Shown here piece after piece: positions 48,313 to 57,534 of a stretch of 64,000 bases of DNA. Position 1 is the first letter of the stretch. The number at the start of each line of letters is the position of its first letter. The stretch is taken from assembly GCF_005222705.1 (NCBI RefSeq), contig NZ_STGF01000018.1, positions 62,001-126,000 of the forward strand, in the 5' to 3' direction. Below the pieces are notes generated by a model. The model ran no database searches, was not told the DNA's origin, and saw nothing but the letters and a program-made list of their open reading frames with translations. The translations under genes and the position numbers were made by a program. The stretch is from Paenibacillus sp. SY21-1 (GTDB lineage: Bacteria; Bacillota; Bacilli; Paenibacillales; Paenibacillaceae).

Positions 48313-49532
48313 TGAAGGTACTGGTTATTAATGCAGGAAGCTCGTCATTAAAATATCAGCTGTACGATATGCGCGGAGAAACGGTGCTTGCCAGCGGACG
48401 GGTAGAGAGAATCGGCATGGATTCCTCCATCGTCACCCATGAGCCCGCGGATAAGCCGGAGGTTCGCAGCGTCAGCGAAATCCTTGATCATGTTACGGCT
48501 GTAAAGCGCGTTACGGATATGCTGACAGATGCGGAGCATGGGGTTATTGCCCAGCTCAGCGAGATTCAGGCGGTCGGCCATCGCGTTGTACACGGCGGCG
48601 AAGCGTTTAGCAGCTCCGTGCTTGTGACGTCTGAGGTGAAGCTGGAAATTCGCAAGCTGTTCGATCTTGCGCCGCTGCATAATCCGGCCCATATGATGGG
48701 GATTGCTGCGGTTGAAGCGAATATGCCTGGGGTGCCGCAAGCCGTCGTATTCGATACGGCGTTTCATCAGACCATGCCTCAGTCCTCGTATTTGTACCCG
48801 ATTCCTAAGGTGCTGTACCGCAGGCATCAAATTCGCCGCTACGGCTTCCACGGCACAAGCCATTCTTACGTTAGCGACCAGGCTGCGGTGTATCTCGGCA
48901 AGCCTTTGGAGTCGCTCAAGATGGTTACCTGCCATATTGGAAACGGAGCGAGCTGTACCGCGATTCTTGACGGCAAATCGTTTGATACGAGCATGGGCAT
49001 GACTCCGCTTGAAGGGCTTATGATGGGTACACGCAGCGGCGATTTGGACCCGGCCATCGTACCTTTTGTGATGAACAAAGAGGAATTGACTTTGAACGAA
49101 GTTAATTCTATGCTTAACAAGCATAGCGGGATGCTTGCGATATCGGGCATTAGCAGCGATATGCGCGAGGTTACCGAGGCGATGAACGACGGGGATGCCA
49201 GCGCCAAGCTCGCCTTTGATATGTACGTATACCGGGTTAAAAAATATATCGGCGCTTACGCCGCAGCGATGAACGGGCTTGATACGCTTGTGTTCACGGC
49301 GGGCGTCGGTGAAAACTCGGTCGCTTTGCGGCAAGCCGTGTGCGAAGGGATCAGCTTCCTCGGCATCGAGCTGGACGCGGAGCGCAATGCGCTGCGCAGC
49401 AAGGAGGCGCGGGAAATTTCGACCGATGCATCAAGAGTGAAGGTGTTGGTCGTTCCGACGAATGAGGAATTGCTGATTGCCAGAGATACGTACAAACTTG
49501 TGGAGCAGGCCAAAACCCCAGCAACGCCTTAG
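48312..49532 (+). CDS. ackA: Acetate kinase
   Basis: Interconverts acetyl phosphate and acetate with ATP formation. 406 residues. Motifs: VLVINAGSSSLKYQLYD at the start, RVVHGG, FDTAFHQTMP, RRYGFHGTSHSYVS, CHIGNGASCTAILDG, DTSMGMTPLEGLMMGTRSGDLDP and FTAGVGENS. The start overlaps the dehydrogenase stop. No phosphotransacetylase gene is adjacent. Confidence 0.96.
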   Translation: MKVLVINAGSSSLKYQLYDMRGETVLASGRVERIGMDSSIVTHEPADKPEVRSVSEILDHVTAVKRVTDMLTDAEHGVIAQLSEIQAVGHRVVHGGEAFSSSVLVTSEVKLEIRKLFDLAPLHNPAHMMGIAAVEANMPGVPQAVVFDTAFHQTMPQSSYLYPIPKVLYRRHQIRRYGFHGTSHSYVSDQAAVYLGKPLESLKMVTCHIGNGASCTAILDGKSFDTSMGMTPLEGLMMGTRSGDLDPAIVPFVMNKEELTLNEVNSMLNKHSGMLAISGISSDMREVTEAMNDGDASAKLAFDMYVYRVKKYIGAYAAAMNGLDTLVFTAGVGENSVALRQAVCEGISFLGIELDAERNALRSKEAREISTDASRVKVLVVPTNEELLIARDTYKLVEQAKTPATP

Positions 49533-49554
49533 TAAGCATGGGGGATGATCAGTC

Positions 49555-50250
49555 TTGAACAATGAAATATGGAAAGCTTATTCGCATGGGATGGCTGCGG
49601 CGCTGCAGGACGGAGGCATATTCGTCTCGGCGATGCTGCTGCGTTCTTATCGCCAGCTGGGATTGACGGACTCGGAGGCGATGCTGCTTCTGCAGCTGAT
49701 GGCATTCGCCGACGCCGACAGGAATGAGTTTCCGACGCTGGAGCAGCTGTCCGAACGGATGCAGGTATCTGTCAAAGAGATAAGCTTTATGCTGGGCAAG
49801 CTGATGAAGGAAGATATGCTGTCGATTGATGAATATGTCGACGAGACTACGGGCATGCACTCGGAGCGATATAACTGGACGGGGTGGCTGATGCAGGCTG
49901 CTCAGCTTGCGGCAGAGCAAAAGCGGGAGCTGAAGAAGGCGGAGCGCCAGCCGCTCAAGGCGCAAGCGCCGACAGCTGCCTCTGTGGCGGGTACCGATTT
50001 GTTTACGGCTTTCGAGCAGGAATTCGGAAGGCTGCTGTCGCCGACAGAATGCCAGATTGTGGCCGGATGGCTGGATGAGGATCGTTATACCGACGAGATT
50101 ATCCGGTTTGCGCTCAAGGAAGCGGTATTTGCGGGGAAGCTCAGCTTTACATACATTGACCGCATTCTGCTGAATTGGAGCCGCAATCGCGTCACAAACG
50201 TTGAGGAAGCTCGCGCCCATACGCAGAAGTTTAGGGGTGGAAGAGGCTGA
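49555..50250 (+). CDS. dnaD: DnaD-domain replication initiation protein
   Basis: 231 residues: an N-terminal winged helix (about 15-95, SEAMLLLQLMAFADADRNEF and LSERMQVSVKEISFMLGKLM) and a C-terminal DnaD domain (about 145-215, FEQEFGRLLSPTECQIVAGW, then IRFALKEAVFAGKLSFTYID). It helps load the replicative helicase with DnaB and DnaI at origins and restart sites. The start is TTG at 49555 with a weak GGGG site. A terminator follows. Confidence 0.93.
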   Translation: MNNEIWKAYSHGMAAALQDGGIFVSAMLLRSYRQLGLTDSEAMLLLQLMAFADADRNEFPTLEQLSERMQVSVKEISFMLGKLMKEDMLSIDEYVDETTGMHSERYNWTGWLMQAAQLAAEQKRELKKAERQPLKAQAPTAASVAGTDLFTAFEQEFGRLLSPTECQIVAGWLDEDRYTDEIIRFALKEAVFAGKLSFTYIDRILLNWSRNRVTNVEEARAHTQKFRGGRG

Positions 50251-50276
50251 GCCAGAGCGCTTGGCCTCTTTTTTTT
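50242..50276 (+). terminator. Intrinsic terminator of dnaD
   Basis: AGAGGC (50242-50247) and GCCTCT (50264-50269) with a run of T residues to 50276; its 5' arm overlaps the dnaD end. Confidence 0.75.
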
Positions 50277-50315
50277 GCCCGAAATAAGCACGCGTATAAT
50301 AGGTCAATGGAGGAT

Positions 50316-51371
50316 TCATGACTCCTGGTCAGAATCCAAGCCGACAGCTTGCTCCGGTTTAACGGCGTACAATATATAAATGCCTTCGTCTACGGCTTGG
50401 GTCAGCAGAGAGTAGCCCCTTGGCTTAAACCAGGCGGACAGCTGCTTGAGCGAGCAGTGGACAAAGCCTTGAGTCAAATCGGATGCAGAGCCGGCCGTTT
50501 CCTGTATGCGATCTTCGATCATAAACCCTGCCATAACGGCCCGTCCGCCAGGCTTCAATACACGATCGATTTCCTCCAGCGCAAGCAGCTGCTGGGCATG
50601 CGTCAAATGCTGCATCGCAAAGCTGCATGCAACAAACGACCAAGCTTGTTCGGATAGCGGCAAGCTCAGCAGATTGCCGAGCTTTGCATCCACTTGAGGC
50701 AGCCGTTTCCTGAGCAGCGACAGCATTTGCGGCGATTGCTCAATGGCGGTGAGCTTTGCCCCGGAGGCGGCAATCAGCTCGGTCAAATTCCCGCTCCCTG
50801 CGCCAAGCTCCAGTCCGGATTCGCCTGCCCGAGGCTCCAGCCATTCCGTCGTTTGCTGCAGCGTTATGCGGTATTGCCGCTCCGTCAATTGCTGCTTCAG
50901 CAGCTCATAGGGAGCTTCGGCGCCGTAGCTGGCCGCGTATTCGTCGATATTCCAGTTGTCGCGCCATGCGGCTCGCTGCAGCCGGTTTTGCTTCATTTTG
51001 AGCGCTGCCTCCTCAAGCTTGCCTAATTGCGGCGTACCCGCTTGCTGCCAGCCGGCCATTGTAGCGTCCAGCGCATCAAGCGCCTCCTTCGCCGTCACCC
51101 ATTCGGAATAAAGGGCCGCCCGTGCGCTATCGAGCTTGCTTATCCAGCGCTCGGGCTGGCCCGAAGCGAGCAAAACCTCCTGGATGGCGGCAATAGGAAG
51201 CCCAAGCTCGCGTAACGCAATAACCCATCTTAGCCGCTCCAAATCTTCGTCGCCATATAGACGGTAGCCGTTTACGGCTTCCTTGCACGGCTGCAGCAAG
51301 CCCTTTTCCTCGTAATAACGCAGCGCGCGCGGCGTAACGCCGAGCAGGCTTGCCGCTTCGTGAACCTTCAT
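50316..51371 (-). CDS. MerR-family regulator fused to a SAM-dependent methyltransferase
   Basis: 351 residues. The N-terminal MerR winged helix and dimerisation coil (about 1-115: MKVHEAASLLGVTPRALRYY, GDEDLERLRWVIALRELGLP) is joined to a class I methyltransferase domain (about 150-330). The latter has the SAM motif SGLELGAGSGNLTELIAASG, the acidic AIEQSPQM, and RVLKPGGRAVMAGF. The start at 51371 has GGGAGG seven bases upstream. Its own promoter is of MerR type. MerR fusions to effector-binding domains are common, but to an intact methyltransferase less so. Effector and methyl acceptor unknown. Confidence 0.9.
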   Translation of the reverse strand: MKVHEAASLLGVTPRALRYYEEKGLLQPCKEAVNGYRLYGDEDLERLRWVIALRELGLPIAAIQEVLLASGQPERWISKLDSARAALYSEWVTAKEALDALDATMAGWQQAGTPQLGKLEEAALKMKQNRLQRAAWRDNWNIDEYAASYGAEAPYELLKQQLTERQYRITLQQTTEWLEPRAGESGLELGAGSGNLTELIAASGAKLTAIEQSPQMLSLLRKRLPQVDAKLGNLLSLPLSEQAWSFVACSFAMQHLTHAQQLLALEEIDRVLKPGGRAVMAGFMIEDRIQETAGSASDLTQGFVHCSLKQLSAWFKPRGYSLLTQAVDEGIYILYAVKPEQAVGLDSDQES

Positions 51372-51390
51372 GATGATCGCCTCCCTTGCC

Positions 51391-51421
51391 ATTATGAACG
51401 TTGACGCAGCGTTAAAGTCAA
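51391..51421 (-). promoter_or_regulatory. MerR-type promoter/operator with 19-bp spacer
   Basis: On the minus strand TTGACT (51421-51416) and CATAAT (51396-51391) are separated by exactly 19 bases, the over-long spacing typical of MerR-activated promoters. An interrupted palindrome TTGAC/GTCAA spans 51401-51421 within it. The predicted mRNA starts only about 13 bases before the ATG, at its ribosome site. Confidence 0.7.
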
Positions 51422-51485
51422 GCCGTATGCCGCTATCAGCTCTGCCGATAGGTGGATACGATCCGTCCGACGGCTTTGATTCGCA

Positions 51486-51524
51486 GAAAAAAGAGAAGCC
51501 GCAGCAACTGCCGGGGCTTCTCTT
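51486..51524 (-). terminator. Intrinsic terminator of the pro-mtn gene run
   Basis: On the minus strand AAGAGAAGCC (51524-51515) pairs with GGCTTCTCTT (51500-51491) and is followed by further T residues to 51487. It lies 27 bases past the mtnB stop. Confidence 0.85.
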
Positions 51525-51550
51525 GGTAAGGAGCTTAGCGCCGGCTGCGG

Positions 51551-52207
51551 TTAAGCGTGCAGGCCGCGCTTCAGCATCTCCAGCCGATATACGTATTCGA
51601 AAATGAATTCAAATGCCTCCAAGTGCCGCTTGGCCTCGAACGCGTTGGCGCCCCAAGCATAGATGCCATGCTTGCGGAGCACGATGCCCGGGATATGCTT
51701 CACGATCCGTTCCGTAATTTCCGGCACAATCGAAGGGATATGCGCGAAGTTGGAGACGATCGGGATATCGATATGGGCTTCCTCGTCCCAAATATTAAAG
51801 CCTTTAATCAGCTCGACGCCGTCTACCGGTACGGATTTGCGATCCCAATAGTATTCAGAGATTACGCTGTTAAATACCGTATGCACATGAAAAATCGCTC
51901 CTGCTCCGGTCAGACGATAAATTTCGCAATGGATCAGCGTTTCGGCCGAAGGCTTCAGCCGAGTCGTTTCGTACGCTTTGCCGGTCTGATCCACGAACAA
52001 ATAATCCTCAGGAGTATGAATAGTTTTGTCCTTGCCGCTTGCGGTAATGGCGAAATGAAACTGCTCCGGGGAGTAGTCGCCAACCCGAATCGACAGATTG
52101 CCGCTTGTTCCGGGGAACCAACCGCGTGAAGCGAACAGCTCCTTCACCTCGCGAAGCTCGGCGAGGGCGCGTTGCTTGTCCTCTAATGCAATATCTGCAA
52201 AGCTCAT
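51551..52207 (-). CDS. mtnB: Methylthioribulose-1-phosphate dehydratase
   Basis: Methionine salvage: dehydrates 5-methylthioribulose-1-phosphate to the diketo compound used by MtnW. 218 residues, class II aldolase fold. Seen are FPGTSGNLSIR, ITASGKDK, and the zinc ligands in HVHTVFNS and LRKHGIYAWG, with EAFEFIFEYVYRLEML at the end. The ribosome site AAAGGACG is rather far from the ATG. Last gene of the minus-strand run, followed by a terminator. Confidence 0.93.
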   Translation of the reverse strand: MSFADIALEDKQRALAELREVKELFASRGWFPGTSGNLSIRVGDYSPEQFHFAITASGKDKTIHTPEDYLFVDQTGKAYETTRLKPSAETLIHCEIYRLTGAGAIFHVHTVFNSVISEYYWDRKSVPVDGVELIKGFNIWDEEAHIDIPIVSNFAHIPSIVPEITERIVKHIPGIVLRKHGIYAWGANAFEAKRHLEAFEFIFEYVYRLEMLKRGLHA

Positions 52208-52303
52208 ATTACCAAATCGTCCTTTCGATGTCTCAAATGTAAGCAGGAATGGGTAAAGCCATTGCTCATAAGCGAACCGCCGAACGTAGCCGTCTGCCTG
52301 CGT

Positions 52304-52978
52304 CTAAAGCCGTTTATGCTCGAAATCCCCAATAATATCAAAAAAGGTTTCGTATTCGTGATGAGGCAGTCCCAGCTCCTGGCATTTGACGGTCAGGTGA
52401 GAGCGGGAGTAGACGCGATCAGCCAGCTTGGCGCCTTCGAAATCGGTTACGCTGTCCCCGATCAGAATACGTTCGTAGCGCTCGGCCGGAAAACGGCGTA
52501 TGATTGTCGTTTTGCACATGCCGCAATCGTTGTCGCAGCTGCCATCGCAAGGATTCGGCCATGTAATCTCAATGCGTTCGCCGCTGAAGTCGCCACCGTT
52601 GCAATAAATATGCTCATGCGGGATGCCAAACGGCTCCAGAATCGGATAAACAAAAAAGTCGATCCCGCCGCTTGTTACCAAAAACTCGATCTCGTTCTCC
52701 CGGCAATAAGCGAGAAACTCTTTAAATCCGGCGCGAATTTTTGCGTTTCCGATGCCGAAGGAGACAACCTCCTGCTGCAAGGAGGAAGGGAGCATCCGAA
52801 AAAGCCGGCCGACTCCTTCACGGACCGAAAGCTCCTGACGTATCGTCTTGTTCGCAATTTCTTCCCAGCCCTCCGGGTTGAAATGTCGGATAATCGCGAT
52901 AATATTATCGTTTTCGGTAATCGTACCGTCAAAATCGCAAAACACGATGCGTTTCTTAGCTGTCTGATTGTCATTCAT
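52304..52978 (-). CDS. mtnX: 2-hydroxy-3-keto-5-methylthiopentenyl-1-phosphate phosphatase
   Basis: HAD-superfamily phosphatase of methionine salvage, 224 residues. The nucleophile motif IVFCDFDGTIT is at the N-terminus, SGGIDFFVYP holds the motif II Ser, and ERILIGDSVTDFEGAKLAD carries the final Asp pair. It also has a CDGSCDNDCGMC cysteine cluster typical of this subgroup. The ATG overlaps the mtnW stop (ATGA), which sets the start; an in-frame TTG six codons upstream is less likely. Confidence 0.93.
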   Translation of the reverse strand: MNDNQTAKKRIVFCDFDGTITENDNIIAIIRHFNPEGWEEIANKTIRQELSVREGVGRLFRMLPSSLQQEVVSFGIGNAKIRAGFKEFLAYCRENEIEFLVTSGGIDFFVYPILEPFGIPHEHIYCNGGDFSGERIEITWPNPCDGSCDNDCGMCKTTIIRRFPAERYERILIGDSVTDFEGAKLADRVYSRSHLTVKCQELGLPHHEYETFFDIIGDFEHKRL

Positions 52979-54204
52979 CAGCGTTTGATCCCCCAAGCTT
53001 CAATAGCTGCTTTTAGCGCTTCGTGGTCCGGCTGCGCAGCCGCATCCTCCAGATCTACGCCGCCAAGCGCTGCGTCAATGGCTTGACGGAAGGCATGTCC
53101 GCCTGCCGCCGTCCCCAGCTTATGTCCGTGGATGCCGCCGCCTGCGTTCACGACCACATCGGTCCCGAAATCCTGCAGGATAAGCGGAACCAGCCCGGGA
53201 TGAATGCCTGCTGAAGGGACGGGAAAGCTTTGGCGCAGCTGGTGAAGCGGCTGCAGCAGCGCTTCCTTGACGGCAAGGTTTTCAGCCTTGGGCATGACCA
53301 CTGAGCCGTACGGGGAGGGGAACAGGACCAGATCCGCGCCAGCCAGCCGCATTAGCTTGCCGAGCAGCAGCGATGCGCTGATGCCGTAATGCGGCGATGG
53401 ATAGATGGCCCCCGCCATCGCCGGGTGGGCGGCAATCGGAACGTTGATCGACTTATCGCTGCTCAGCTCGTGCAGCACGTCAAAGCCGTAAGCGAGAACG
53501 TTGAACAAAAGGGCGTTCGCCCCGGCTGCAATCGCTTTGCGCGCGTTGTCCGCAAGCTTCGATGTCGGGCCGGTCAGATTGACGGCGTAAAGCAGCTTTT
53601 GACCGGTTTCCGCCTCCGCCAGGCGAGCTGCGTCCATACAAGCCTCGACGCGCTTTTCCAATGGAGTAAGCGGATTTTCAAACAAAATTTCATCATCCTT
53701 GATCAAATCGACGCCGCCGAGCGCCTGCTTGTAGAACTGATCCTTCAAATTGACCAGATCGTAGCCGACGACCGATTTGAATATGCTCATCAGCAACGGG
53801 CGCTCATGCACGCCAAGCAGCTCCCTGATTCCGCCAAGGCCGAATTTAGGTCCAGGAAAGGCGGAGGCAAATGGCTCGGATACGTCTAAATCGAGCAGCT
53901 TGATCTTTCCGTCCATCGACAGCTTGCCGAATACGGTTACCAGCAGAGCCGGCAGGTCGCGGCTGAAATTAATGTCAGGATAAGCGATCCGGATATCGGC
54001 ATAACGTTCGCCGGCTCCGCCGTTTCCTGCATGCTCCTCTACGGACAGCACCTTGCCCAGATGCTTTTCCATCGAGGCCTTTTGCGCCTCAGGCAGTTCC
54101 GTCCAGCTGCCTACGGTCAGGCCGACCGCGATCGACAGCGCTTTTTTATGAAAATCCGCTTTGTCGTCAAAAGCCCGGTACGTAGCGACGCAAACTCCGC
54201 TCAT
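52978..54204 (-). CDS. mtnW: 2,3-diketo-5-methylthiopentyl-1-phosphate enolase (RuBisCO-like protein)
   Basis: 408-residue RuBisCO-like protein acting as an enolase in methionine salvage, not in CO2 fixation. The catalytic region GGVDLIKDDEILFENPLTPLE corresponds to the lysine/acidic metal site, with GPKFGLGGIRELLG and the phosphate segments AHPAMAGAIYPSPHYGIS, GIHPGLVP and NAGGGIHGHKLG. The ATG overlaps the proC stop by four bases, so it is coupled to proline synthesis genes. Confidence 0.95.
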   Translation of the reverse strand: MSGVCVATYRAFDDKADFHKKALSIAVGLTVGSWTELPEAQKASMEKHLGKVLSVEEHAGNGGAGERYADIRIAYPDINFSRDLPALLVTVFGKLSMDGKIKLLDLDVSEPFASAFPGPKFGLGGIRELLGVHERPLLMSIFKSVVGYDLVNLKDQFYKQALGGVDLIKDDEILFENPLTPLEKRVEACMDAARLAEAETGQKLLYAVNLTGPTSKLADNARKAIAAGANALLFNVLAYGFDVLHELSSDKSINVPIAAHPAMAGAIYPSPHYGISASLLLGKLMRLAGADLVLFPSPYGSVVMPKAENLAVKEALLQPLHQLRQSFPVPSAGIHPGLVPLILQDFGTDVVVNAGGGIHGHKLGTAAGGHAFRQAIDAALGGVDLEDAAAQPDHEALKAAIEAWGIKR

Positions 54205-55070
54205 GACTGAATGCTCCTTTCGATCGCTTCTCCGAGCTCTCCAGCGCGTTCAGCGGCCCGGCGCACCGCTTTGACGACCGTCTCAGGGAAACGGTGCTCG
54301 GCCATGATCTCAAGGGCCGCTTGCGTTGTACCGTTCGGCGAGGTTACCTTGCGGCGCAGAGCGGCAGGCTCTTCTCCGGTTGAACGCACCATCTCCGCCG
54401 CGCCAAGCACGGTTTGCACGATCAGCTCCTTCGCATCGGCCTCGGGAAGCCCCAGCTCGCTTGCCGCTTGAATCATCGCTTCCATGAAATGATACACATA
54501 CGCCGGACCGCTGCCTGTTACGCCGGTAATCGCCGCCTGCAGCGATTCGTCAATGACGGCGTTCATGCCGATCAGGCTGAAAATCGCTTCGGTAAGCAGC
54601 ATTTGCTGCGGCGAAACAGTGGACGAGTAGCTGATGCCGGTGACGCCAAGACCGATGGTGCTGGATGTGTTGGGCATCGTCCGGACGATAGGGGCCGCAT
54701 CGCCGAGCAGCTGGCTGATCGATTGGATGGACAAGCCGGCAACTATTGAAATCACCAGCTGCTTGGATGCAATATACGGCCGAATGTCGCTAAGCGCGGC
54801 TGCTGCATCCTTAGGCTTCATTGCGAGAAAAATAATATCCGCCTCGCGGATGTAGTCATCATTGCTTCCGCCTTGCAGAATTGTTTGAACGCCGTAGCGG
54901 GAATGAAGCTCGGTGAGACGTTCCTTGTTTTGCCGATTGAGCATCGAGATTCGCTCCGGCGCAATCAGCTTTTCATGAATGAGACCTCGAACGATTGCCT
55001 CGGCCATGGAGCCTGCCCCGTAGAAGCTGACCTTGAGCGAGGATATGCCGGATTTAATTAAAATGGACAT
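54201..55070 (-). CDS. proC: Pyrroline-5-carboxylate reductase
   Basis: Last step of proline synthesis, NADPH-dependent, 289 residues. N-terminal Rossmann motif VSFYGAGSMAEAIVRGLI, then FLAMKPKDA. The C-terminal dimerisation domain has ITGVTGSGPAYVYHFMEAM and LRRKVTSPNGTTQAALEIM. GGAGG precedes the ATG by seven bases. Its stop overlaps the mtnW start. Confidence 0.96.
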   Translation of the reverse strand: MSILIKSGISSLKVSFYGAGSMAEAIVRGLIHEKLIAPERISMLNRQNKERLTELHSRYGVQTILQGGSNDDYIREADIIFLAMKPKDAAAALSDIRPYIASKQLVISIVAGLSIQSISQLLGDAAPIVRTMPNTSSTIGLGVTGISYSSTVSPQQMLLTEAIFSLIGMNAVIDESLQAAITGVTGSGPAYVYHFMEAMIQAASELGLPEADAKELIVQTVLGAAEMVRSTGEEPAALRRKVTSPNGTTQAALEIMAEHRFPETVVKAVRRAAERAGELGEAIERSIQS

Positions 55071-55125
55071 CGTATGCCTCCGTAATCATAATGGGTTGCC
55101 AACACATGCGGTGCTGACGCGGCGA

Positions 55126-56376
55126 TTAGCCGCGTATTTGACCGTTTCCGTAAACTTTGAATTTGGTGGACGTCAGCGCAGGAAGACCCATTGGCCCGCG
55201 GGCGTGGAGCTTCTGCGTGCTGATGCCGATTTCCGCCCCGTAGCCGAATTCGAAGCCATCTGTAAAGCGGGTGGAGGCGTTATGGTATACGGCAGCCGCG
55301 TCCACTTCCTGCGTAAAGCGCTCAGCATGGCCCGCATCTTCTGTCACGATGCATTCCGAATGCTTGGTGCTGAACTTGCGAATATGCGCAAGGGCCTCAT
55401 CCAAGTCGGCGACGATGCGGATATTTAGAATGTAATCATTATATTCCGTGGCGAAGTCCTCATCCGTCACAGGTTTGGCCGCTGCCACTAGCGCCCGCGT
55501 TTGCTCGCAGCCGCGCAGCTCAACGTTTGCATCGATAAACCGTTGCGCAAGCTGCGCAAGATGGCGCTCAGCGAACGCTTCATGGAGAATCAGCGTCTCC
55601 ATGGAGTTGCAAACGGATGGCCGCTGCACTTTGGCATTAAAGGCGATGTCGGCGGCCATATCGTATTGCGCTCCGGCATCGACATAAGTATGACAGATGC
55701 CGGCTCCCGTTTCGATGACAGGCACCGTTGCATTTTCCACAACGTTGCGGATCAAGGATGCTCCGCCCCGCGGGATGATGACGTCGAGCAATCCGTTAAG
55801 CTTGAGCATTTCATTCACGGAAGCCCGGTCCGAGTCCTCGATGAGCTGCAGCGCTTCAACCGGCATGTCGCTGCCGGCCAAGGCGGCACGCAGCAGCTCG
55901 ATAATTTTGCGGTTTGATTCAAGAGCGGCCGAGCCGCCGCGCAGCACAACGCTGTTGCCGGTTTTCAGGCACAAGCCCGCCGCGTCTACCGTCACATTCG
56001 GACGAGCTTCGTATACGATGCCGATAACGCCAAGCGGTACGCTGACTTTCTCGATGCGCAGGCCGTTTGGCCGTTCAAACTGCTCCAGCACAGCGCCAAC
56101 CGGATCGGGCAGGCTGACGATTTGGCGCAAGCCTTCGGCGATGCCGCCGATTCTGTCCACGTTGAGCGCCAGCCGGTCAAGCAGGGAAGGGCTGGTGCCT
56201 TGCTCGCGTCCACGCTCCAGATCAAGCGCATTCGCCGCGATGATCTCCTCGCTGCCGGACACAAGCGCATCGGCCATTTGCAGCAGCGCCGCATTTTTTT
56301 GTTCAGTCGTCAAACGGTTCATAACGGCCGCCGCTTCTTGCGCCAGCCGAGCCTTTTGTTTTACTTCGCTAGTCAT
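55126..56376 (-). CDS. proA: Gamma-glutamyl phosphate reductase
   Basis: Reduces glutamyl-5-phosphate to the semialdehyde. 416 residues, aldehyde-dehydrogenase fold. Motifs: PLGVIGIVYEARPNVTVDAA, LKTGNSVVLRGGSAA, the catalytic Cys in KVQRPSVCNSMETLI, and YNDYILNIRIV. The start at 56376 is set by GAAGGAGG eight bases upstream. A much longer in-frame extension overlaps proB and is not coding. 22 bases after proB. Confidence 0.96.
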   Translation of the reverse strand: MTSEVKQKARLAQEAAAVMNRLTTEQKNAALLQMADALVSGSEEIIAANALDLERGREQGTSPSLLDRLALNVDRIGGIAEGLRQIVSLPDPVGAVLEQFERPNGLRIEKVSVPLGVIGIVYEARPNVTVDAAGLCLKTGNSVVLRGGSAALESNRKIIELLRAALAGSDMPVEALQLIEDSDRASVNEMLKLNGLLDVIIPRGGASLIRNVVENATVPVIETGAGICHTYVDAGAQYDMAADIAFNAKVQRPSVCNSMETLILHEAFAERHLAQLAQRFIDANVELRGCEQTRALVAAAKPVTDEDFATEYNDYILNIRIVADLDEALAHIRKFSTKHSECIVTEDAGHAERFTQEVDAAAVYHNASTRFTDGFEFGYGAEIGISTQKLHARGPMGLPALTSTKFKVYGNGQIRG

Positions 56377-56398
56377 AGATAAGTCCTCCTTCATATAG

Positions 56399-57505
56399 TC
56401 AAGTAAGCGTAATCCAGTCATCCCGATGAATAACCTCGATTCGGGCGGCATCGACTCGGCGTTTGACCTCCTCAGTCGAGAGCCCGCGAACCGCTTGTAT
56501 TTGCCAAGCGGCATAGCTGACGACGCCGCGGCCAAGCGTTCGGCCAGTCGTGTCGCAAACCTCCACGACATCGCCGGGCAAAAATTCTCCCTCAAGCGAT
56601 ACGACTCCTGCCGGAAGCAGGCTTTTGCCGCCGGATACGAGCGCCTGCGCCGCTCCGTCATCGATTAGAATGCGGCCTTGCGGCATGGAATGGAAGCCGA
56701 GCCACTGTTTTTTCATCGGCAGGCTTTGCAGCTTGGTATCAAAGTAAGTGCCGCGCCCGTTGCCCTCGACGGCAAGCTTTAAGTCGCCGGGGCTCTGAAC
56801 CTTGCCGATGAACGTCTGAACGCCGCCGCGCGTTGCGATTCGGGCAGCCTCGATTTTGGAGCGCATGCCGCCCGTTCCGACGGATGAGCCCGGTCCGCCC
56901 GCATGCTGCATAATATCGCCCGTAATTTGCTCGACCCGCTCGATTTTGACCGCTTGCGGATTTTTGCGCGGGTCCTCGGTGTATAAGCCGTCCATATCGG
57001 TAATGATGACAAGCCGGCTGCCTTTCGTCATAGCGGCCACGAGCGCCGATAATTGATCGTTGTCACCGAATTTAAGCACCAGCTCATCGGTTGAGACCGT
57101 GTCGTTTTCGTTAATGATTGGAATAATTCGCTGCCGCAGCAGCTCTTCAATCGTCATTTGGGCGTTCTGAATGCGGCGTCTGTTGGAGAAGTCCGCTCGC
57201 GTCAGCAAGATTTGGGCGGCAACGATGCCGAACCCGCCGAACGCCTCTTGATACGCTTGCATTAGAAGCGCTTGGCCAACGGCGGCAGCCGCTTGCTTCT
57301 CATGGACGAGCTTGGGTCTTGCGGCGTAGCCGATTTGCCGAAATCCTGCTGCGACGGCACCCGATGTGACCAGTATGACGGCATGGCCGGCCTGATGCAA
57401 AGCGGCCAGCTCGGTTGCGAAATAGCGAATGCGATCCCGATTGAGGCCGCCTTCATCCGATGTGAGCGAGCTGCTGCCTATTTTGACTACGATTCGTTCT
57501 GACAT
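56399..57505 (-). CDS. proB: Glutamate 5-kinase
   Basis: Phosphorylates glutamate, the feedback-controlled first step of proline synthesis. 368 residues: an amino-acid-kinase domain (RIVVKIGSSSLTSDEGGLNR, ILVTSGAVAAGF, INENDTVST, FGDNDQLSALVA, GGMRSKIEAARIATRGGV) and a C-terminal PUA domain (about 275-355). It is the first gene behind a proline-specific T-box leader. Confidence 0.96.
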   Translation of the reverse strand: MSERIVVKIGSSSLTSDEGGLNRDRIRYFATELAALHQAGHAVILVTSGAVAAGFRQIGYAARPKLVHEKQAAAAVGQALLMQAYQEAFGGFGIVAAQILLTRADFSNRRRIQNAQMTIEELLRQRIIPIINENDTVSTDELVLKFGDNDQLSALVAAMTKGSRLVIITDMDGLYTEDPRKNPQAVKIERVEQITGDIMQHAGGPGSSVGTGGMRSKIEAARIATRGGVQTFIGKVQSPGDLKLAVEGNGRGTYFDTKLQSLPMKKQWLGFHSMPQGRILIDDGAAQALVSGGKSLLPAGVVSLEGEFLPGDVVEVCDTTGRTLGRGVVSYAAWQIQAVRGLSTEEVKRRVDAARIEVIHRDDWITLT

Positions 57506-57534
57506 CCTGATCCCATCCTATGCTTGTTTTGTGA

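Noticed and set aside
48348..49334. A 328-codon minus-strand frame inside ackA
   Set aside because: Antisense to acetate kinase, His/Arg-rich nonsense composition and no start signals.
56377..56661. N-terminal extension of proA
   Set aside because: Overlaps proB in another frame; the ATG at 56376 has GAAGGAGG and gives the normal length.
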